From positions 70,767,356-70,831,355 of the forward strand of contig NC_054740.1 of NCBI RefSeq assembly GCF_018143015.1: a stretch of DNA of 64,000 nt. Reading direction: 5' to 3'. The notes beneath the pieces were generated by a model. The model did not search any database. It saw only the letters and a program-made list of their open reading frames with translations, and was not told the DNA's origin. Positions 1-12,575 of this stretch are shown piece after piece (the first letter of the stretch is position 1; the number at the start of each line of letters is the position of its first letter). Origin of the DNA: Lytechinus variegatus. Its lineage: Eukaryota; Echinodermata; Echinoidea; Temnopleuroida; Toxopneustidae. The position numbers were made by a program, and so were the translations under genes.

Positions 1-24
1 AAAGGATATTGTACCAGAAAAAAG

Positions 25-160
25 TCTTCAAGCTTGTCAGGGGGAGGGGCAATAAAGGTATTCAAGCTCGTCAGGGGAGGCAAAAAAGGTCTTTCAAGCT
101 TGTCAGGTGGGGGCAGGGATACGTCCTTTGCATGGGTTGACTTGTCAGGGGGGCAGACTA
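25..160 (+). repeat. Degenerate short tandem repeat
   Basis: The phrase TTCAAGCTTGTCAGGGGG occurs near 27, recurs with changes near 61 and 92, and a shortened form appears near 141. This gives about four degenerate units at roughly 30-50 bp spacing. The array may continue to the left of the window. Confidence 0.6.
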
Positions 161-416
161 CGCTAGTGCCCTAATCTCTCCCCCTCTCTCAGTCTTTGAC
201 AATTTCTATCTACATCTAAAATTCCCTTGCTCTCTCAGATCAGGCCACTCTATCAATTGTCACTCGTTTTGACATTTTCTCAATTCCTTCATTCACTGTA
301 CCTCCTCTCTCCCACTACAGCTCTACTATCTATCAATTCATTATCTCACAAATGTGGCAATGCGTCTCCATAGTTGAAATCTAGGAAACAGTTCCTGATC
401 TTGAAGAGACTTAATG

Positions 417-725
417 GCCTGTATTCTGAAGTCGGATTTAACTTAAACTCGGGTTTAAAGCTGTGGTTTAACTATGGAAAGCCAGTTGTTACATAATCTC
501 TAACAGTAGAGGTTCAATGTATCAGCTCATTTGACTCCCAATACATTATTAACTGCCTGGGAAGGATAAGTATGACAGATGTCTTCACCATTAAAGAATT
601 AGTACAGAGCACAGTAAACATGAGAAGCAATCACTGTAATCAAAATTTTGAAACGTTTGGCTTCCCATAATATCAGCACAGAGTTAGACCATGGTCTAAG
701 TTAAACCCGACTTCAGAATACGGGC
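417..725. repeat. Palindromic foldback element (GTATTCTGAA type)
   Basis: The left end reads GTATTCTGAAGTCGGATTTA, and the right end is its inverse complement with few changes (TAAACCCGACTTCAGAATAC near 703-722). Inner arms (gaaagcc near 477, ggcttcc near 659) also pair. It belongs to the group of foldback repeats here whose ends read roughly GGGGC-GTATTCtGAA. Confidence 0.65.
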
Positions 726-1130
726 GAATGAATCAAAATATGGCAGTATGGCTGCGGAGTTCAATAAGTATACAACGAAACAAATTTTTTGTTTGTTATT
801 GTATTTACTTGTTCATTGCTTTCTATCACAATTTACAGTGTAAAAAAATGAAGTATTGAAAAGGACGGATCATATCAATGTACAATTAATACGCCATGGC
901 TTTCCGGTGGATTTAAATAGATGGTGACAATCAACTTTCCTAACATAACAAACTAATGAAATTGTAACTCGATGAATATACATACAACTTTTTTTTTTCA
1001 AACAAGAATATTTAGTGGAATAGATTGTGTATCCTGCTATTCCAAACATGTATGTTAAAAAAACTTGCAAAGAGATTGTCTTTGCCGTAACTGACATTTG
1101 TGATAGACAAAAAATCTCAGCAATCTTTAA

Positions 1131-1370
1131 TATCGTCGGCCTTATGCCAAAAGGGCCTTAACTGCTTTTGGCCATTCCGAGATAATGGCGTTTATAAAGG
1201 TTTTGGCCTCTCTAATAATCAAAAGTTTGTGGTCGTTTTTTTGCTTTTGAAGCCAATTTCGATAAACGTGTTAAGTTATTAAGTTTTACATGAAATGTGT
1301 TAAATTTATTATAAAATATTCAGAACCCCTAAAATCGGGTTAAGGCCCTTTTGGCATAAGGCCGACGATA
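1131..1370. mobile_element. MITE with perfect 32-bp terminal inverted repeats
   Basis: The left end from 1131 begins TATCGTCGGCCTTATGCCAA. The 32 bases there are an exact reverse complement of the last 32 bases ending at 1370. The total is 240 bp and there is no coding capacity. Perfect arms suggest a recent insertion or selection for pairing. The ends start and finish in TA, which would fit a TA target site, but no longer target duplication is visible. Confidence 0.75.
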
Positions 1371-3617
1371 TGTACTATTTTACTATATTCCGATATGTAC
1401 GATGATTTGTCAAAATGAACCAATTATTGAAGTATGTACTGTTTGAAGAACATATTTACAAAAATTATATAAAAACAATGATATAGATTTTTTTTCTCTG
1501 ATAAAACAGAAGTTTACACTACAAAAAGTAGTTCTTACAATGCATTCAAATTAAATAATATTTGACAATGTTTTAAGATATCAAGGAATATGGAAGTAAA
1601 TATTTTACACACAGAGAAACTTTTATACTATATACATACATGTATAAATACTTATTTAAAGTTCTTAAATTTCCAACACATTTGGCAAGAATGTCAGGAA
1701 TGCATTTAGCAGGAACGGTAAATAAAACAAAATACAATGAATATGTTCCATCATGCCAAAGAGATTCCTCCACGATTTGTCTAGCAAGAATGATCACTCC
1801 TATGAGATTCTGCATATTAGAACTCTACTAAAATCTATCCCTAAACCTTATTCTCACAGTATTCTGAACCAAATTTTCAGGCACAGCCCTCACCCTAACA
1901 CTACACTTCCAAGAAATGAAGGCATGAGCAATTGTCACTGGAATAAATGTGAAGCCCCTTCATAAAAATGTTCAGAGCAAAATTAATAGGCATTTATATA
2001 GCCCCATCTATCTAGAATAATCTATTCCGAGGCGCAGTGTTCATTATTATTATTACCAAAAGCATGATGGAACAAATTCAAATGAAAAACATACAGTTAA
2101 GATGTAAAAATAGCACCTTTTCTGTTAAAAATCTCGATATAAAAATCCAAACACCACAGAAAAGGGTGTTTCTAATATTGATGCTTTGTATACAAGTCAC
2201 CAACTACAAAAGGGTGAAATTCACAAAGGGAGTCAGATGCAGACTATGATTTTTGACTGCCACACATATAATGATGTATGCTTAGTCTCAAATCCAATTG
2301 TATCAAAGCCCATTGCAGATAAGATAAATCCTTCATCGCATTTATCCTAATCATGGCTCTCTCTATTTAAGATTTTGGTTTCAATATAAAATCATATTGT
2401 ATATTCCAGCTACAGAAGTGGAGCACTAAATAGTATTATATGGTATCTGACTATCTGTTCCACATTCTGGAGTTGGTTTGGGAGGTAAAACTTAACAATA
2501 ACCAAAAGAATATGTATATTTTCAAAATATATGTGTCGCATGAACTAAAAGTAAGCAAAGAGGTGAGGGGCACTTTGATGTCATGACCAGAGACTGGTGA
2601 AAGTATCTCCTGAGGTTTGATGTAGATACAGATACTTATATGAATGCTTCCCTTCAAATGAATAATTGATGCTTTTTGTACACACTTACACAAATTATTT
2701 TTGGATCAATATTCAACAATGTAAGTACGGTACTGGATGAAACTGAAGTAAACAGAGGCCCTCCTCCCCACCCCAACCACCTCCCTCAATCAACCCCCCC
2801 CCCACACCTATCGTCCATCCCTGTTTCATCATGGAGGTCATTTTGCAATGGCCTGCATCCATCACTTCGAGAAACATGATGGTATTGAATAATCAAGCAC
2901 CTTTGCTTATCTTTCGTCATAGTGTAGCCCTCTCCCACAATACTTTAAGTGGGCGGTCTTCTAGTTAATACCAAAGAACAACCAGTACTTGTTCTTCTTT
3001 AATTCCTCCTTCAGATGAGTTGATTCAGCCAAACTCCCTCTCACTTCACCCGCTCATATCCTAGTTTGTAGAAACAGGAGCCATCTCTAACTGCATACCA
3101 GTTGTGATGGGGGAGGATCGCTCGTGTGTCTCAGACCATCGACTCTTTACCTTTGAGCCAACTTTATCAAACCTGAAAAATTACAATGACATATTTTGGT
3201 AAATTTCATATTTTATGGTAGGAAATCTCATTCACCCTTGCTATAATTTTGATTAGAATTCTATACTTGATCATATACTTTTCAACCATTGTATATTCTT
3301 AAGTATAAATCTAGTAACTCTACATTTCATATCTGATTTCGGTGATTTTCTAATTGTTATGCTTCGTGGATTCTACTTTATTCATATATTCCTAATCTGC
3401 TTATCGACTTGCTGTCTAGAAATATCCCAACAAAATATGAGTAGCAATGTATCTGTTAATACTGCATTATTTGATAACGTGTTATTGAATCTATAGGCTG
3501 AAAGGATCAACAAAACCCAAAAGTTCCATCACCATGAGTGATGATTGATGAGGGAGTATTTCTAGAGCATATCCGCCAATCAACACCTGGCAAACCTTAA
3601 AATAGAATTCAACTATG

Positions 3618-3623
3618 TTTATT
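3618..3623 (-). promoter_or_regulatory. Polyadenylation signal of the C7orf57-like gene
   Basis: AATAAA on the minus strand (TTTATT on plus) lies 17 bases beyond the stop codon at 3641-3643. It is the first canonical signal downstream, so the 3' UTR would be very short. Confidence 0.55.
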
Positions 3624-3640
3624 TTAAATAAAATAATTTC

Positions 3641-6600
3641 TTACTTGCTAAGCTTGAAGAGCTCCTTTTCCTCATCCTGTTTGGTGTTGAGTGACTTGAC
3701 CTGCTCGGACTTCTTCGTTCCCCGCACTTCCATGGCATTCTTGGCATACGAACCACCACCCCCTCCTCCTGCCCCTGGTTTCTTCACATTGATGGCATCT
3801 CTGTACTCGGTGCTCTGACGATCAGCCCGGGTAGCAGCCTCGAACTGCACGTCTGCCGTCGATGGTTTGTGGTTCTTGTAGTGGGTGTCCCTGTTTTCAT
3901 ACCAGTCTTGTTGGTAGCCATTGGAGAGGAGCTTACCGATGCTGGCAGGCCCTTTGTAAGCTTCTGGAGTTGGTCTAAAGAATGAAGCAGAGAGCAAAGT
4001 ATGGTTTGGTTCTTTCACTCAAACACAACAGGGGGCATTTCTCGAAAAATCAGATGCACAGATCTGCAGTAGCTTAAAACAGTGTCTCAAGAGAATTAAT
4101 TCCTATGGACATGTCCATACATTATTTTTGCCCCTGTTCTTTTCGGTCACAAAAAAAACTAGTATACGAATATATATAGAAAATTAACAAAGGTAAATAA
4201 CGTTTTTAACAAGGGGCTTGCTTAAACTGTCAAAATTAAGACACAAAACTTTTACCTATGCTAGAAACAATATGCTTATTCAGAAACATATTATAGTCTT
4301 CTACCAGAGGGACTCCATCACCTTCACAAACATATGAATGCAATTACAACAGCTGGTATTACAAAAAACTTCAACTACATGCATGAAATAACTCATTGAT
4401 AGAGATAATTTTGAGATGTTGGATTTTAGCAAAATCCTGTTTTCTCCCTTTTGCATAAATTGCAACATTGGGGATTAAAAATATCTTCTGGGTGACTTTG
4501 AAGTCACTAACTAGGGTCCTAGTGATTTCTGAAATCTTAAGAGAAATCAAAGTGGTGGACAGCATTAACTGTAGTAAAAAACAAGAAATAAGAAAGTAAT
4601 TTGAATCCAAAGCAAAAAAATACTTACATTGTAGCATGTCGAGATTTTGTAGGGCTTTTTGCATTCCTATCGACTGGCTTTCTCCTCTTATGATCTTTAC
4701 CGCCAGTCTTGTCTTTAGGTGGCTTTCTCAGCTTGGACTCGTCGTTGGGGAACTTCATATTAAGCTTGTCGTTGTCACCATGACGCTCAAATGCAGTCAT
4801 CTTATCGTCCAGTGAGAAGGGAGGTCTCTGCCAGTGCCCTGTGGTCGGTTCCCCTCCTTGGTGTTCTTCATATACCATGTAGTCTGGAAGATGTGATCTA
4901 TATGGTCCTTGACTGGATAGAGGAGAGAAGAGAGTGAGCAATATCTGGTTACATCGAAATTGCAAAATTAATTCTGTGGTTGAGGAACATTAGGGGACAT
5001 GTTGTAATTAAATAGATCTGACAGTCTAAATCACATATATTTCATATGCATATTTCATATATTTCAATTTCATTTATTAAATTTTGAAACTTGATGGATC
5101 TATAATGGTAGACCAAATGCTTCAGTCATTGTAATATTGGTTGTTCTGCTGAACTACGTTGGCTACACTCACCAGTACGTAATATGTCTGCGGAAAGTAT
5201 TAAAATATCTCAATTCTAATCCCCAGAAACGATAGTCATTGCTGTCTATCATGGAAGCAAAGAATTGCAGTTGGTACTGTAAAATAATTACATGAATTAA
5301 ATAAATTTCAATACATTGAAAAAAATATGATAATTTCAAATCAATTTGAGATTGTCAAATCACTGCAAATCCATATTTCATGTCTCTAGTTATTGATCCT
5401 TTAATTTCTATCTTGACTTTAATAAAATTTCAAGACATTTTATGTTAATTTAACATATTTTGAAACAACCTTGCCAGCTAGGCTATTAACTTCCTCACCA
5501 TATGACAAAAAAATGTTTAAATTTCTTTCAATGTTCATTATTGTAAGTTCATGAATTATTCTTTAATCCCATGAGTAAATACTGATAGAGAAGAGCGCAT
5601 AGACTATCCAACAATAAATACACTATGTTCTACCGCACTACAGAAGAGCTCCTGATATGCTTCTGATTAATTAAAATAGATGTCTAGATCCCTCTAGATG
5701 TGTTTTAGTTTTGATGTGGAAATCAAACAATAACTTGGATTCCAAAGCGTTGAATTTGATCTAATTTCCACCAAGTGAATGGGGTTGACTGAATTTACCT
5801 CACACTGGACTTACTTTGTATTTTGATTATCTTCCACATCTTGATAAAACCAATCTGCTCTTGGGTAGTCTTTAGGCTCAGCAGCTTTGGGTGGCGGGTC
5901 ACGCATCCTCAACAAGTCTAAAACACAAGTGATACAAAGGAAAGTAAGACGACAGAAACTCTCAACGTTTAATTTTTTTAAATTTTACATGAACAGTACT
6001 TCAGAATACACAACTTTAGAACTTGCAGAACAAGCAGAAGATTGTACAAAAAAAATGTAGAAAGCAAGAGAAAAAAGGGGAAGAGGGCGGAGAATGGGGG
6101 AGGGGTGGGGTGTTCAGGAATAGATGGGGGCAACAAGTAATTACAAGTGAGGTCTCTTGGCAATGTTTCGTTCCAGAGATATATAGTAGAGTATGGACAA
6201 ATTTAGAATCAGGCCTCCAAAAGGAAACCGTGACTTTTTAAAGGGAGAGACTTCAATTAAAAGATTAAATATATATTTCCCCATAATTAATCGCGGTACG
6301 TGTAGGATATCGAACATTGTTTCTCTACCTTTGCGGCCTCCTTTTTTGCAGAGCTTAACGTATTTGGTGTCAGAGTCTCGAATCCAGCCTCTCTTCATTC
6401 CATCGTTATCACGCTCATTTGCCTCCCATTCATCATAAGGGATACCACCTCCAAACGACGGGATCTGTGATGCAGCAGGATAATCCACTGGTCCGCCTTC
6501 TTTCTTTTTTGAAGGGGCATGATAAAACCAATCTGAGCATTGGATCGAAAATAAACAAAATATTTATTACATTAGTACAATATGGTTTACGATTATGTAA

Positions 6601-9103
6601 GTTATCTAACCTATATACTAGGTAGGCCTACCATACTTAGATCTTATTCAGACCGTCTCTAGGCTCTAGTTCCGGGGGGGGGGAGGGGCACTCACATATT
6701 GGTGGTACAGGGATGTGCCACTTTGATGACCCCCATTTTTAGACCTATAATTTCTCTAGATACTCCGAATGACAAAAGTTCAGTTCAGAAGCAGCACCTT
6801 CCTACTCGCAAGACCCCCGATGAGACATCTCAGTTCCCCAGCCGTGCCAAAATATAGTCAAGTGCGAGCATCGCATGTGAGAGATGCATGTACTGCTTCG
6901 CAACTCCCTACATAAAAATAGTAGCCACTCCGTGCATACCTACATGTTCACTCCGTGCATAGCTACAGTACATGTAGCACATGCACAGCAGTGATACACC
7001 TACAGTGCCGCGATCCAGTTCTGTGGACCGTTTTTCATCCCACACAGTATATTTATTTCCTAAGACCCCATACTTTACCCTTTAGTTTTAATCAGTTCCT
7101 AGACTTGTCAGGAGACTCATATAGAGTAAAAATCATTCACTAATGTTTTGTAGTATAGTCTAGATTAAACTTCCTGTTATTCTTTTAATTATTCACCTTC
7201 ACTTGTTTACAAACTCCCCCAATGTCATCTAAGAATTCCAAAAACCCCAAACACCATAACTCCTAAACCCTGGGGCCGTATTCCGAAAATTGTCTTAAGT
7301 TTTCTTGTAACTTTCACTGAGCGCGTATGTCAGAGATATAATGCGTAAATGTATAATTGGCGTATATTATGTCTTCCACCAAAAGCTTCAGTCCCTGTAT
7401 TTTGGTTGTTCCGCTGAACTGCATTGGCTCACTCACCAATACATATGGGGATTATAGTAAAATGTCAGAAATTGTTGAATAAATCCCCAGAAACTATTGT
7501 TATTCCTGTCTAATTAGGTCTGTGCGCATGATAAAATATCGAGTTACAAGGTATTCCGAAAATTCTCTTATCTTTACGTTCTCTTAACTTCCTTGGAAAA
7601 TACAATAAAATTTACAAGAGGTGGGGGGCTATTGTAACTTATTGTTGCATGCGATATTTGCCCGTCTGCAATAATTATTTCTTGCTGCATCCCGCAAGAA
7701 CATCATGTTTTACAAAAGGAGACATTCAAAAGACATGATAATGATGGACTGGTAGACTTTTCAGCAATTACAAATTGGTGTTCGAGATGATGAATCTTTT
7801 AAGAGAAAATATATCTTTGAGAAGAGCCACGTGTATTTTTAGCACAGAAGCGCACAAGCATAAGCGTCGGGGGCGCAAGGAAATTACGCCTCATATCAAC
7901 AATGCGCTTCATTATTTTAAAGAAGAGATGCTTCTATTGGTTGGCCTAAGCATATAACAAGCTTAATAATTGGTTGATTACAGAATATTGGGCGTGTCAG
8001 AGATAAAATACGAGACGTCCTTACAGAGATAAGACAATTTTCAGAATACCAATTTAAGAGAATTTTAGCGCGATGTTATCTTGCTGACTTACAAGAAAAG
8101 TCAAGACAATTTTCAGAATACCACCCCTGACCATTACAGACCAACCCTCAGTGATGTCAGCTAACTTCAACTTCAAGGAACAAAAGTTCTATTTCTAAGA
8201 AGTATGACTCACACTTCCAGCCGCAGTCACTTGCATAGCATAGTCCAAGTTAAGAATTTATTACAATTATTAGTGAAAGATCATTTGTTCAAATACCATA
8301 TTAAAATTGGCATAGTTTTTATTGTTTGAAAACAAAGTGTGTAGCTTTAGGCCTAGGTCCCCCATCAAACAATGTAATTAAATGTAGCGACATGTTCTTC
8401 ACATTTTCTGGCAGCCAAGTTGATTATCTATCAATTATTCAATATCATCAATGTGACAACTGACGACATGACAATACGGTACATTATCACACTTGTTCAC
8501 TGCAACCATCCTGCCTGTGGGGAATCTACAGGTAGGACTATGGTATGCCAATGCTTTACATAGCACACACTTTGAAAAATCATTAAAATATCACTTTTGT
8601 GACCACAATTACTGATTTCCACAGTTGCAATTTATTTTCCATTAGTAACTTGGGAATAATTTTTGTATCCACCAGAGCGCTCAAAAACTTGAATTTTGGG
8701 CATATTTTTGTGTACGCCCTCTATTGGTGGAAAGTAATATGGCAAGAAAATTTTCATTTTTCAATCTCTATATTTAATTAAGAAAAAAATAATTTCAAGA
8801 ATTAAATTTACATAAGAGCCAAGTTATATGATGAATGCCTGTAATGAAAACTGACAGTGTAAGAAAATCAAGCATTTGTCCCATATAAAAAGAGAAATTA
8901 AGCCAAACATTGCAACCATTATTTTGCCACACATGGAGATATAACTGAGAACAAGGTTATAATATAACCTTGTCCTTGTTCATTGAATGAGTGCGTTGTC
9001 ATTGCATTTTTTTTTTTAGAATCAATTCGGTCTCGACTTGTCACTTGATGTGGATTGGAATAATGTCAAAGTTAGGCCTACCTTGAGTTCCGGCTCCAGG
9101 CAT
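3641..9103 (-). CDS. C7orf57: C7orf57-like protein, cilium-associated family, 5 exons
   Basis: Exons, 5' to 3' on the minus strand: 9103-9082, 6532-6329, 5917-5815, 4912-4628, 3974-3641. All introns are GT-AG, phases agree, and the sum is 948 nt (315 residues plus stop). Human C7orf57 is close to this length (about 295). Collinear conserved blocks are DWFYHAP (about residues 8-14), PAASQIPSFGG, WIRDSDTKYVKLCKKGGRKDLL (about 55-78; compare human [22 protein letters not shown]), ADWFYQD, LPDYMVYEEH, and IGKLLSNGYQQDWY in the last exon. The C-terminal part is lysine-rich with a six-glycine run. The short first exon encodes only MPGAGTQ, and the start is the only ATG before that donor. The family has no established biochemical role; as I recall it is expressed in ciliated tissue. 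It lies head-to-head with DLGAP5. The gene identity is firm; the function is inferred. Confidence 0.9.
5105..5290 (+). repeat. Dispersed repeat (CTTCAGTC...TTGGTTGTTCTGCTGAAC family)
   Basis: The motif order here is agaccaaatgcttcagtc, then attggttgttctgctgaac, cgttggctacactcacca, and ccccagaaacgatagtcatt. The same order returns at 7375-7520, and its first three parts return in the blocks at 60930 and 61668. It lies in intron 3 of the C7orf57-like gene. Confidence 0.6.
7272..8127. repeat. Palindromic element with a nested second palindrome
   Basis: The outer ends are GGGGCCGTATTCCGAAAATT (7272) and its near-complement AATTTTCAGAATACCACCCC (ending 8127). An inner pair occurs at about 7551 (ggtattccgaaaattctctt) and about 8029-8053 (taagacaattttcagaatacc). 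This looks like one copy inserted in another of the same family. The inner left arm directly follows a copy of the dispersed repeat at 7375-7520. All of it is inside intron 1 of the C7orf57-like gene. Confidence 0.65.
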
Positions 9104-9280
9104 GGTGTGTGATTTTCAACAGTCCTCACGATGCACTAGATCTTGATTTGATGTTAAATATCTTTCTGCGAAAATCAATCTGATCATAAAACAGTCCAGC
9201 AGGTCAATCTCGATCTCGCATGCACGCCGGGCTGTCGGCAGGATATTTTTCTCCAGTCTGGTACGGTTCGTATATGCCGG

Positions 9281-9300
9281 TGTACGTACGTACGTACGTG
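9281..9300 (+). repeat. ACGT microsatellite
   Basis: TGTACGTACGTACGTACGTG: the self-complementary tetranucleotide ACGT is repeated four times about 180 bp upstream of the C7orf57-like start codon. Confidence 0.8.
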
Positions 9301-9330
9301 TGTGCAACTCCCAATTCACGCTGTTTCCAC

Positions 9331-9344
9331 GTCGCCATGGTTCC
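9331..9344. promoter_or_regulatory. X-box-like (RFX) site upstream of C7orf57-like
   Basis: GTCGCCATGGTTCC matches the RFX X-box consensus GTNRCC-N(0-3)-RGYAAC with a complete left half-site and 4 of 6 bases in the right half. It sits about 230 bp upstream of the ATG at 9103. X-boxes control many ciliary genes, which suits this gene's family. One imperfect match could occur by chance. Confidence 0.35.
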
Positions 9345-9883
9345 CCAGCTAGCCATAGGCCATTCACTGTGTGCAGCTCAGCTGCGTGATTATTGTAAAC
9401 AAAGTCACGTGATTTTCACACGTGATCACCGCCTGAGTCGAGAAAAATTAAAAGTCGCCTCTTCGATCTCATTTCCTTTTGAATTTATAGGCGTATTTTC
9501 GTGCATTTTATTCCATGTTTTCGAAACACACATACAATTTGTAGTTACACAGTGTGGCCTCACCCATCGGTATAAAAGAGTAAAATTCACAAAGAGCAAT
9601 ACGCTGAAACTAGAATTAGGGAATAATTAAATGATTTTAAAGTTTAGCGATAGATCGATATATAGGCCTACTACACACCGCCATGCAAATTGCACTCATC
9701 CATGCACGACATCCCACTTTCCTTCATTTGATATTTTCTTGCAGATCATGAGATGATGACTGTCTTACATATTAGCCAGGGGCCTCGGGGGGGGGGAGGC
9801 TTCAGCCCCCCACTTTTTTCCAAAACCGTGTACAAACACTTAATGAACATTATGATTGTGATTTTTTGCATGGTCAGCCCCCA

Positions 9884-10486
9884 CTTAAAGGGGAATCCAG
9901 CCTTGGCCATAGAATGTTGTGTTGGGAAGGAGAAAAATGAATTAAACAGAATGGTGAAAGTTTGAAAGAAATCGGACAAGCATTAAGAAAGTTAAAGCTG
10001 CTTTAAAATTGAGATCACTAATACCATGTAGATATCAAATTGGCAACTGGGTAAGTAAATTATGACAAGGGGCAAGGACAACTTTCCCATAGGCCATGTA
10101 CTTTATTATCAAGGATTTGTGGTTTTCTTCTAATTACCCATTCCCCTGGGGCAGTAATCTAAATATAACCCAGGTAGTATATTGTTTAATGTCCTCATGA
10201 AAGAAAAATACAATTTGAAATAAAACTTTTCGGGACATTTTAGCCATAATATCATGTATTGAAGTACATGGAAGAGTAGTCCTTGCCTTACATCACTATG
10301 ACATCACATAAGCGGCCAATTTGAAGTCTCAATAGGTATAGTGATTACCAATATTTACAACTTTTAAAAATTCATAACTTTCTTGTTATTTTGTCCAATA
10401 TTATTCAAACTTTCACCTATCAACTTGTCTGATTTTTCTTTTTCTTATAAAAACAAGTTTTTATTTGGGTTGGATTCCCCTTTAAG
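9884..10486. repeat. Palindromic AAAGGGGAA-type element
   Basis: The left end CTTAAAGGGGAATCCAGCC and right end GGATTCCCCTTTAAG are inverse complements. Internal pairs such as gaaagtttgaaagaaatcgg near the left and caaactttcacctatcaact near the right continue the fold. It is one of four full-length members of a family sharing an aaaatcgga/aaagttat core; the others start at 14088, 17801 and 21419. Confidence 0.65.
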
Positions 10487-11589
10487 TTTGGCTCAACCCC
10501 CCCCCCCCCACTTTGAAAACAGGCGCGCCGGAACACTTTCAGTTTTGGGGGGCAAAATCCCGAAGGGGGCACAATATTTTTGACAGCGTGAGATATCGAA
10601 GCGATCGAGCGGGAGAGGCTATGGGACCCCCCCCCCCCCACGGTAAGGATTTTGTGTAAAAATGGAGTATAAAAGTTGCGTTTCTAAGTGCATTCAAAAA
10701 TAAATTTCTTGAAAATTAAACAGTCTTGGAGTTCTTTTTGCTTCTTCTGTTCCTCCCTTCTGACCCAGCCTGGTGTTTCTTCATGACCAGGGTCGCAGTT
10801 CCAGCAAATTACGAGCCTTACTGCAAACGAAATTGTTTCAAACCAGTGTAATATAGGCCTTTTAAAGACTTTAAGATGACAAACATGACCGTACGCAGCC
10901 GGGGGCCGCCGATCGAGAGGGCAAAATTCACAAAATTCACCAAAAGTGTGCACGAAATCCTTCAATTTCATTCTAGAAAATGCAAAAGCTCCCCCATCAC
11001 AAATCCCCTCGCTCTTACGTTTCTTCGAAAATTTAGGTCTTGCAGCCCCACCCACTCCCGGGTTGTTTTTTTTTTAAATTTTTGCAAACGTCCATGAATA
11101 ACAAAAGCTGGGATGAACCAGAGAACATAGCTGCCATCTCGATCTGATTAGTAACAGGTAATGGGAAGAAGTTTTGGAATCTAAAATACATAAGTGCTAT
11201 AGCTGAAATAGTATCAGACAAAACGCCTTCCAATCATGCCAATGAAAAGGAATAGAGGAAAATACGGGGCTGTGAAAATATCTTTAAGATTTTTTTTTAT
11301 AGTAGAGCACTACTGTAACGCTAATTTTTTTTATATTCTTTACATTTTTATTCATATCTCGGATAATATGAGTCCGTTCAAGAAGACACTTTCACAGATG
11401 ATTTTATTTTTTTCATGTCTAAACATTATCTCTAAGTTGCTTTCGAGTGGGATTCACCATTTTTACAAATTATAAATTATAATCCTCTACACATGATTAT
11501 TCTGAGTGTAATTTTCTGATAACATGTCTATATTGAGTTGAAATGACCTTGGTATTTTCTTTAGGGCACTGAATTGTTATTATTATTTG

Positions 11590-11962
11590 TTTGGCGTCAC
11601 CTGTGCCTGGGAGGCGAAAAGCGAACTGATGTGATCCACAGGTCTCTCCTCCCTATATAACTGATTGGGGGGGGGGGGTGCAGGTGGACCTCGACACCGG
11701 GGTTTCCCCTACTCTCATACGAATAGTGCAGTGGGTTCTTAACTTGCAAAGGTGGCGACTCTCCTCTACACGGGGCCACTATCCTATCCGAGGGACGGAG
11801 TGTTTTCCATTGTAACATAGCCTGCATCTTTGAAACATGGGAGAGACGTTTACACACAACGCACTGACTTCAGTCATCCGCCCAGGGTGGACTCGAACCT
11901 ACGATCTTTGGTTCGACTTCGACGGGCAGACGCGTTACCGACTGAGCCAACACGGCTCTCTT
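11590..11962 (-). mobile_element. tRNA-derived SINE
   Basis: On the minus strand the head carries an RNA polymerase III A box TGGCTCAGTCGG (11949-11938) and a B box GGTTCGAGTCC (11899-11889). Unrelated body sequence follows, running to about 11590. The A and B boxes match tRNA consensus, but the arms do not form a full cloverleaf, so it is a SINE and not a tRNA gene. Confidence 0.6.
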
Positions 11963-12439
11963 GTTATCACTGTATTAACTCAATTTATATTTAGTTGAAA
12001 ATGAAATAATTGAAATTAGTTTTCGAGATGTTATGGTTTCTGGGCTTGACAGCTATGACATAGATTCCATATCTTGCTCGAGTAACTAGTGTTCACGCGC
12101 GTTAGTTATATCGGGTCCGGTCTGAGCGTTTCTGGGCGACCGCGCGTTTGTTAGACGACACAGCCAGCATCATAGAATTATAAACCTAATCATTGGTGGA
12201 CCACTATCAATTTGCCATTCGCTTTTAGTCTGAAATGTATTCATTAAAAGGTTAAACGTTATCACACTGTAATAAGATGGAAAAGTGGCTTATCAAAGCT
12301 ATGTTTCACAGAGGAACTGTTCGTCAAAAGAAGCGAGGCTTACTAGATAATGTATTTGCCCCGTCAGGGGCAAAATTTTTTCATTTTTGACAATGGAAAT
12401 GACAATTTTCAGGCAGAAAAGTGCCTTCATTTACTTTTG

Positions 12440-12575
12440 TCCTTAAATAATTTATCATTTTTCATCTTTCAGGGGGGGGGGCAAGTTGGGGGGCAAAATC
12501 TCGTTTTGCCCCCCCAAAATTTTATTTGGGGGGGGCAAGTGCCCCCCTGCCCCCCCCCCCGCTTCCGGCGCCCTT
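12440..12575 (+). repeat. G/C-homopolymer-rich dispersed repeat end
   Basis: Alternating runs of G and C (ggggggggggcaagttgggg, tgcccccccaaaattttatt) can fold back on each other. The segment ends in gcttccggcgccc, a phrase close to the gcttccgccgcc of the 46037-46235 element. Confidence 0.5.

Larger units (their letters stand above)
1..3600. other. Noncoding flank downstream of the C7orf57-like gene
   Basis: No reading frame here resembles a known protein and none can be joined by plausible splice sites. The stretch holds a degenerate tandem repeat (25-160), pyrimidine-rich low-complexity DNA (about 170-340 and 2755-2810), two palindromic elements (417-725 and 1131-1370) and otherwise plain AT-rich sequence. 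Confidence 0.6.

Noticed and set aside
9220..9630. 136-codon plus-strand open frame upstream of the C7orf57-like gene
   Set aside because: It lies over promoter-type sequence and an ACGT microsatellite and resembles no protein.
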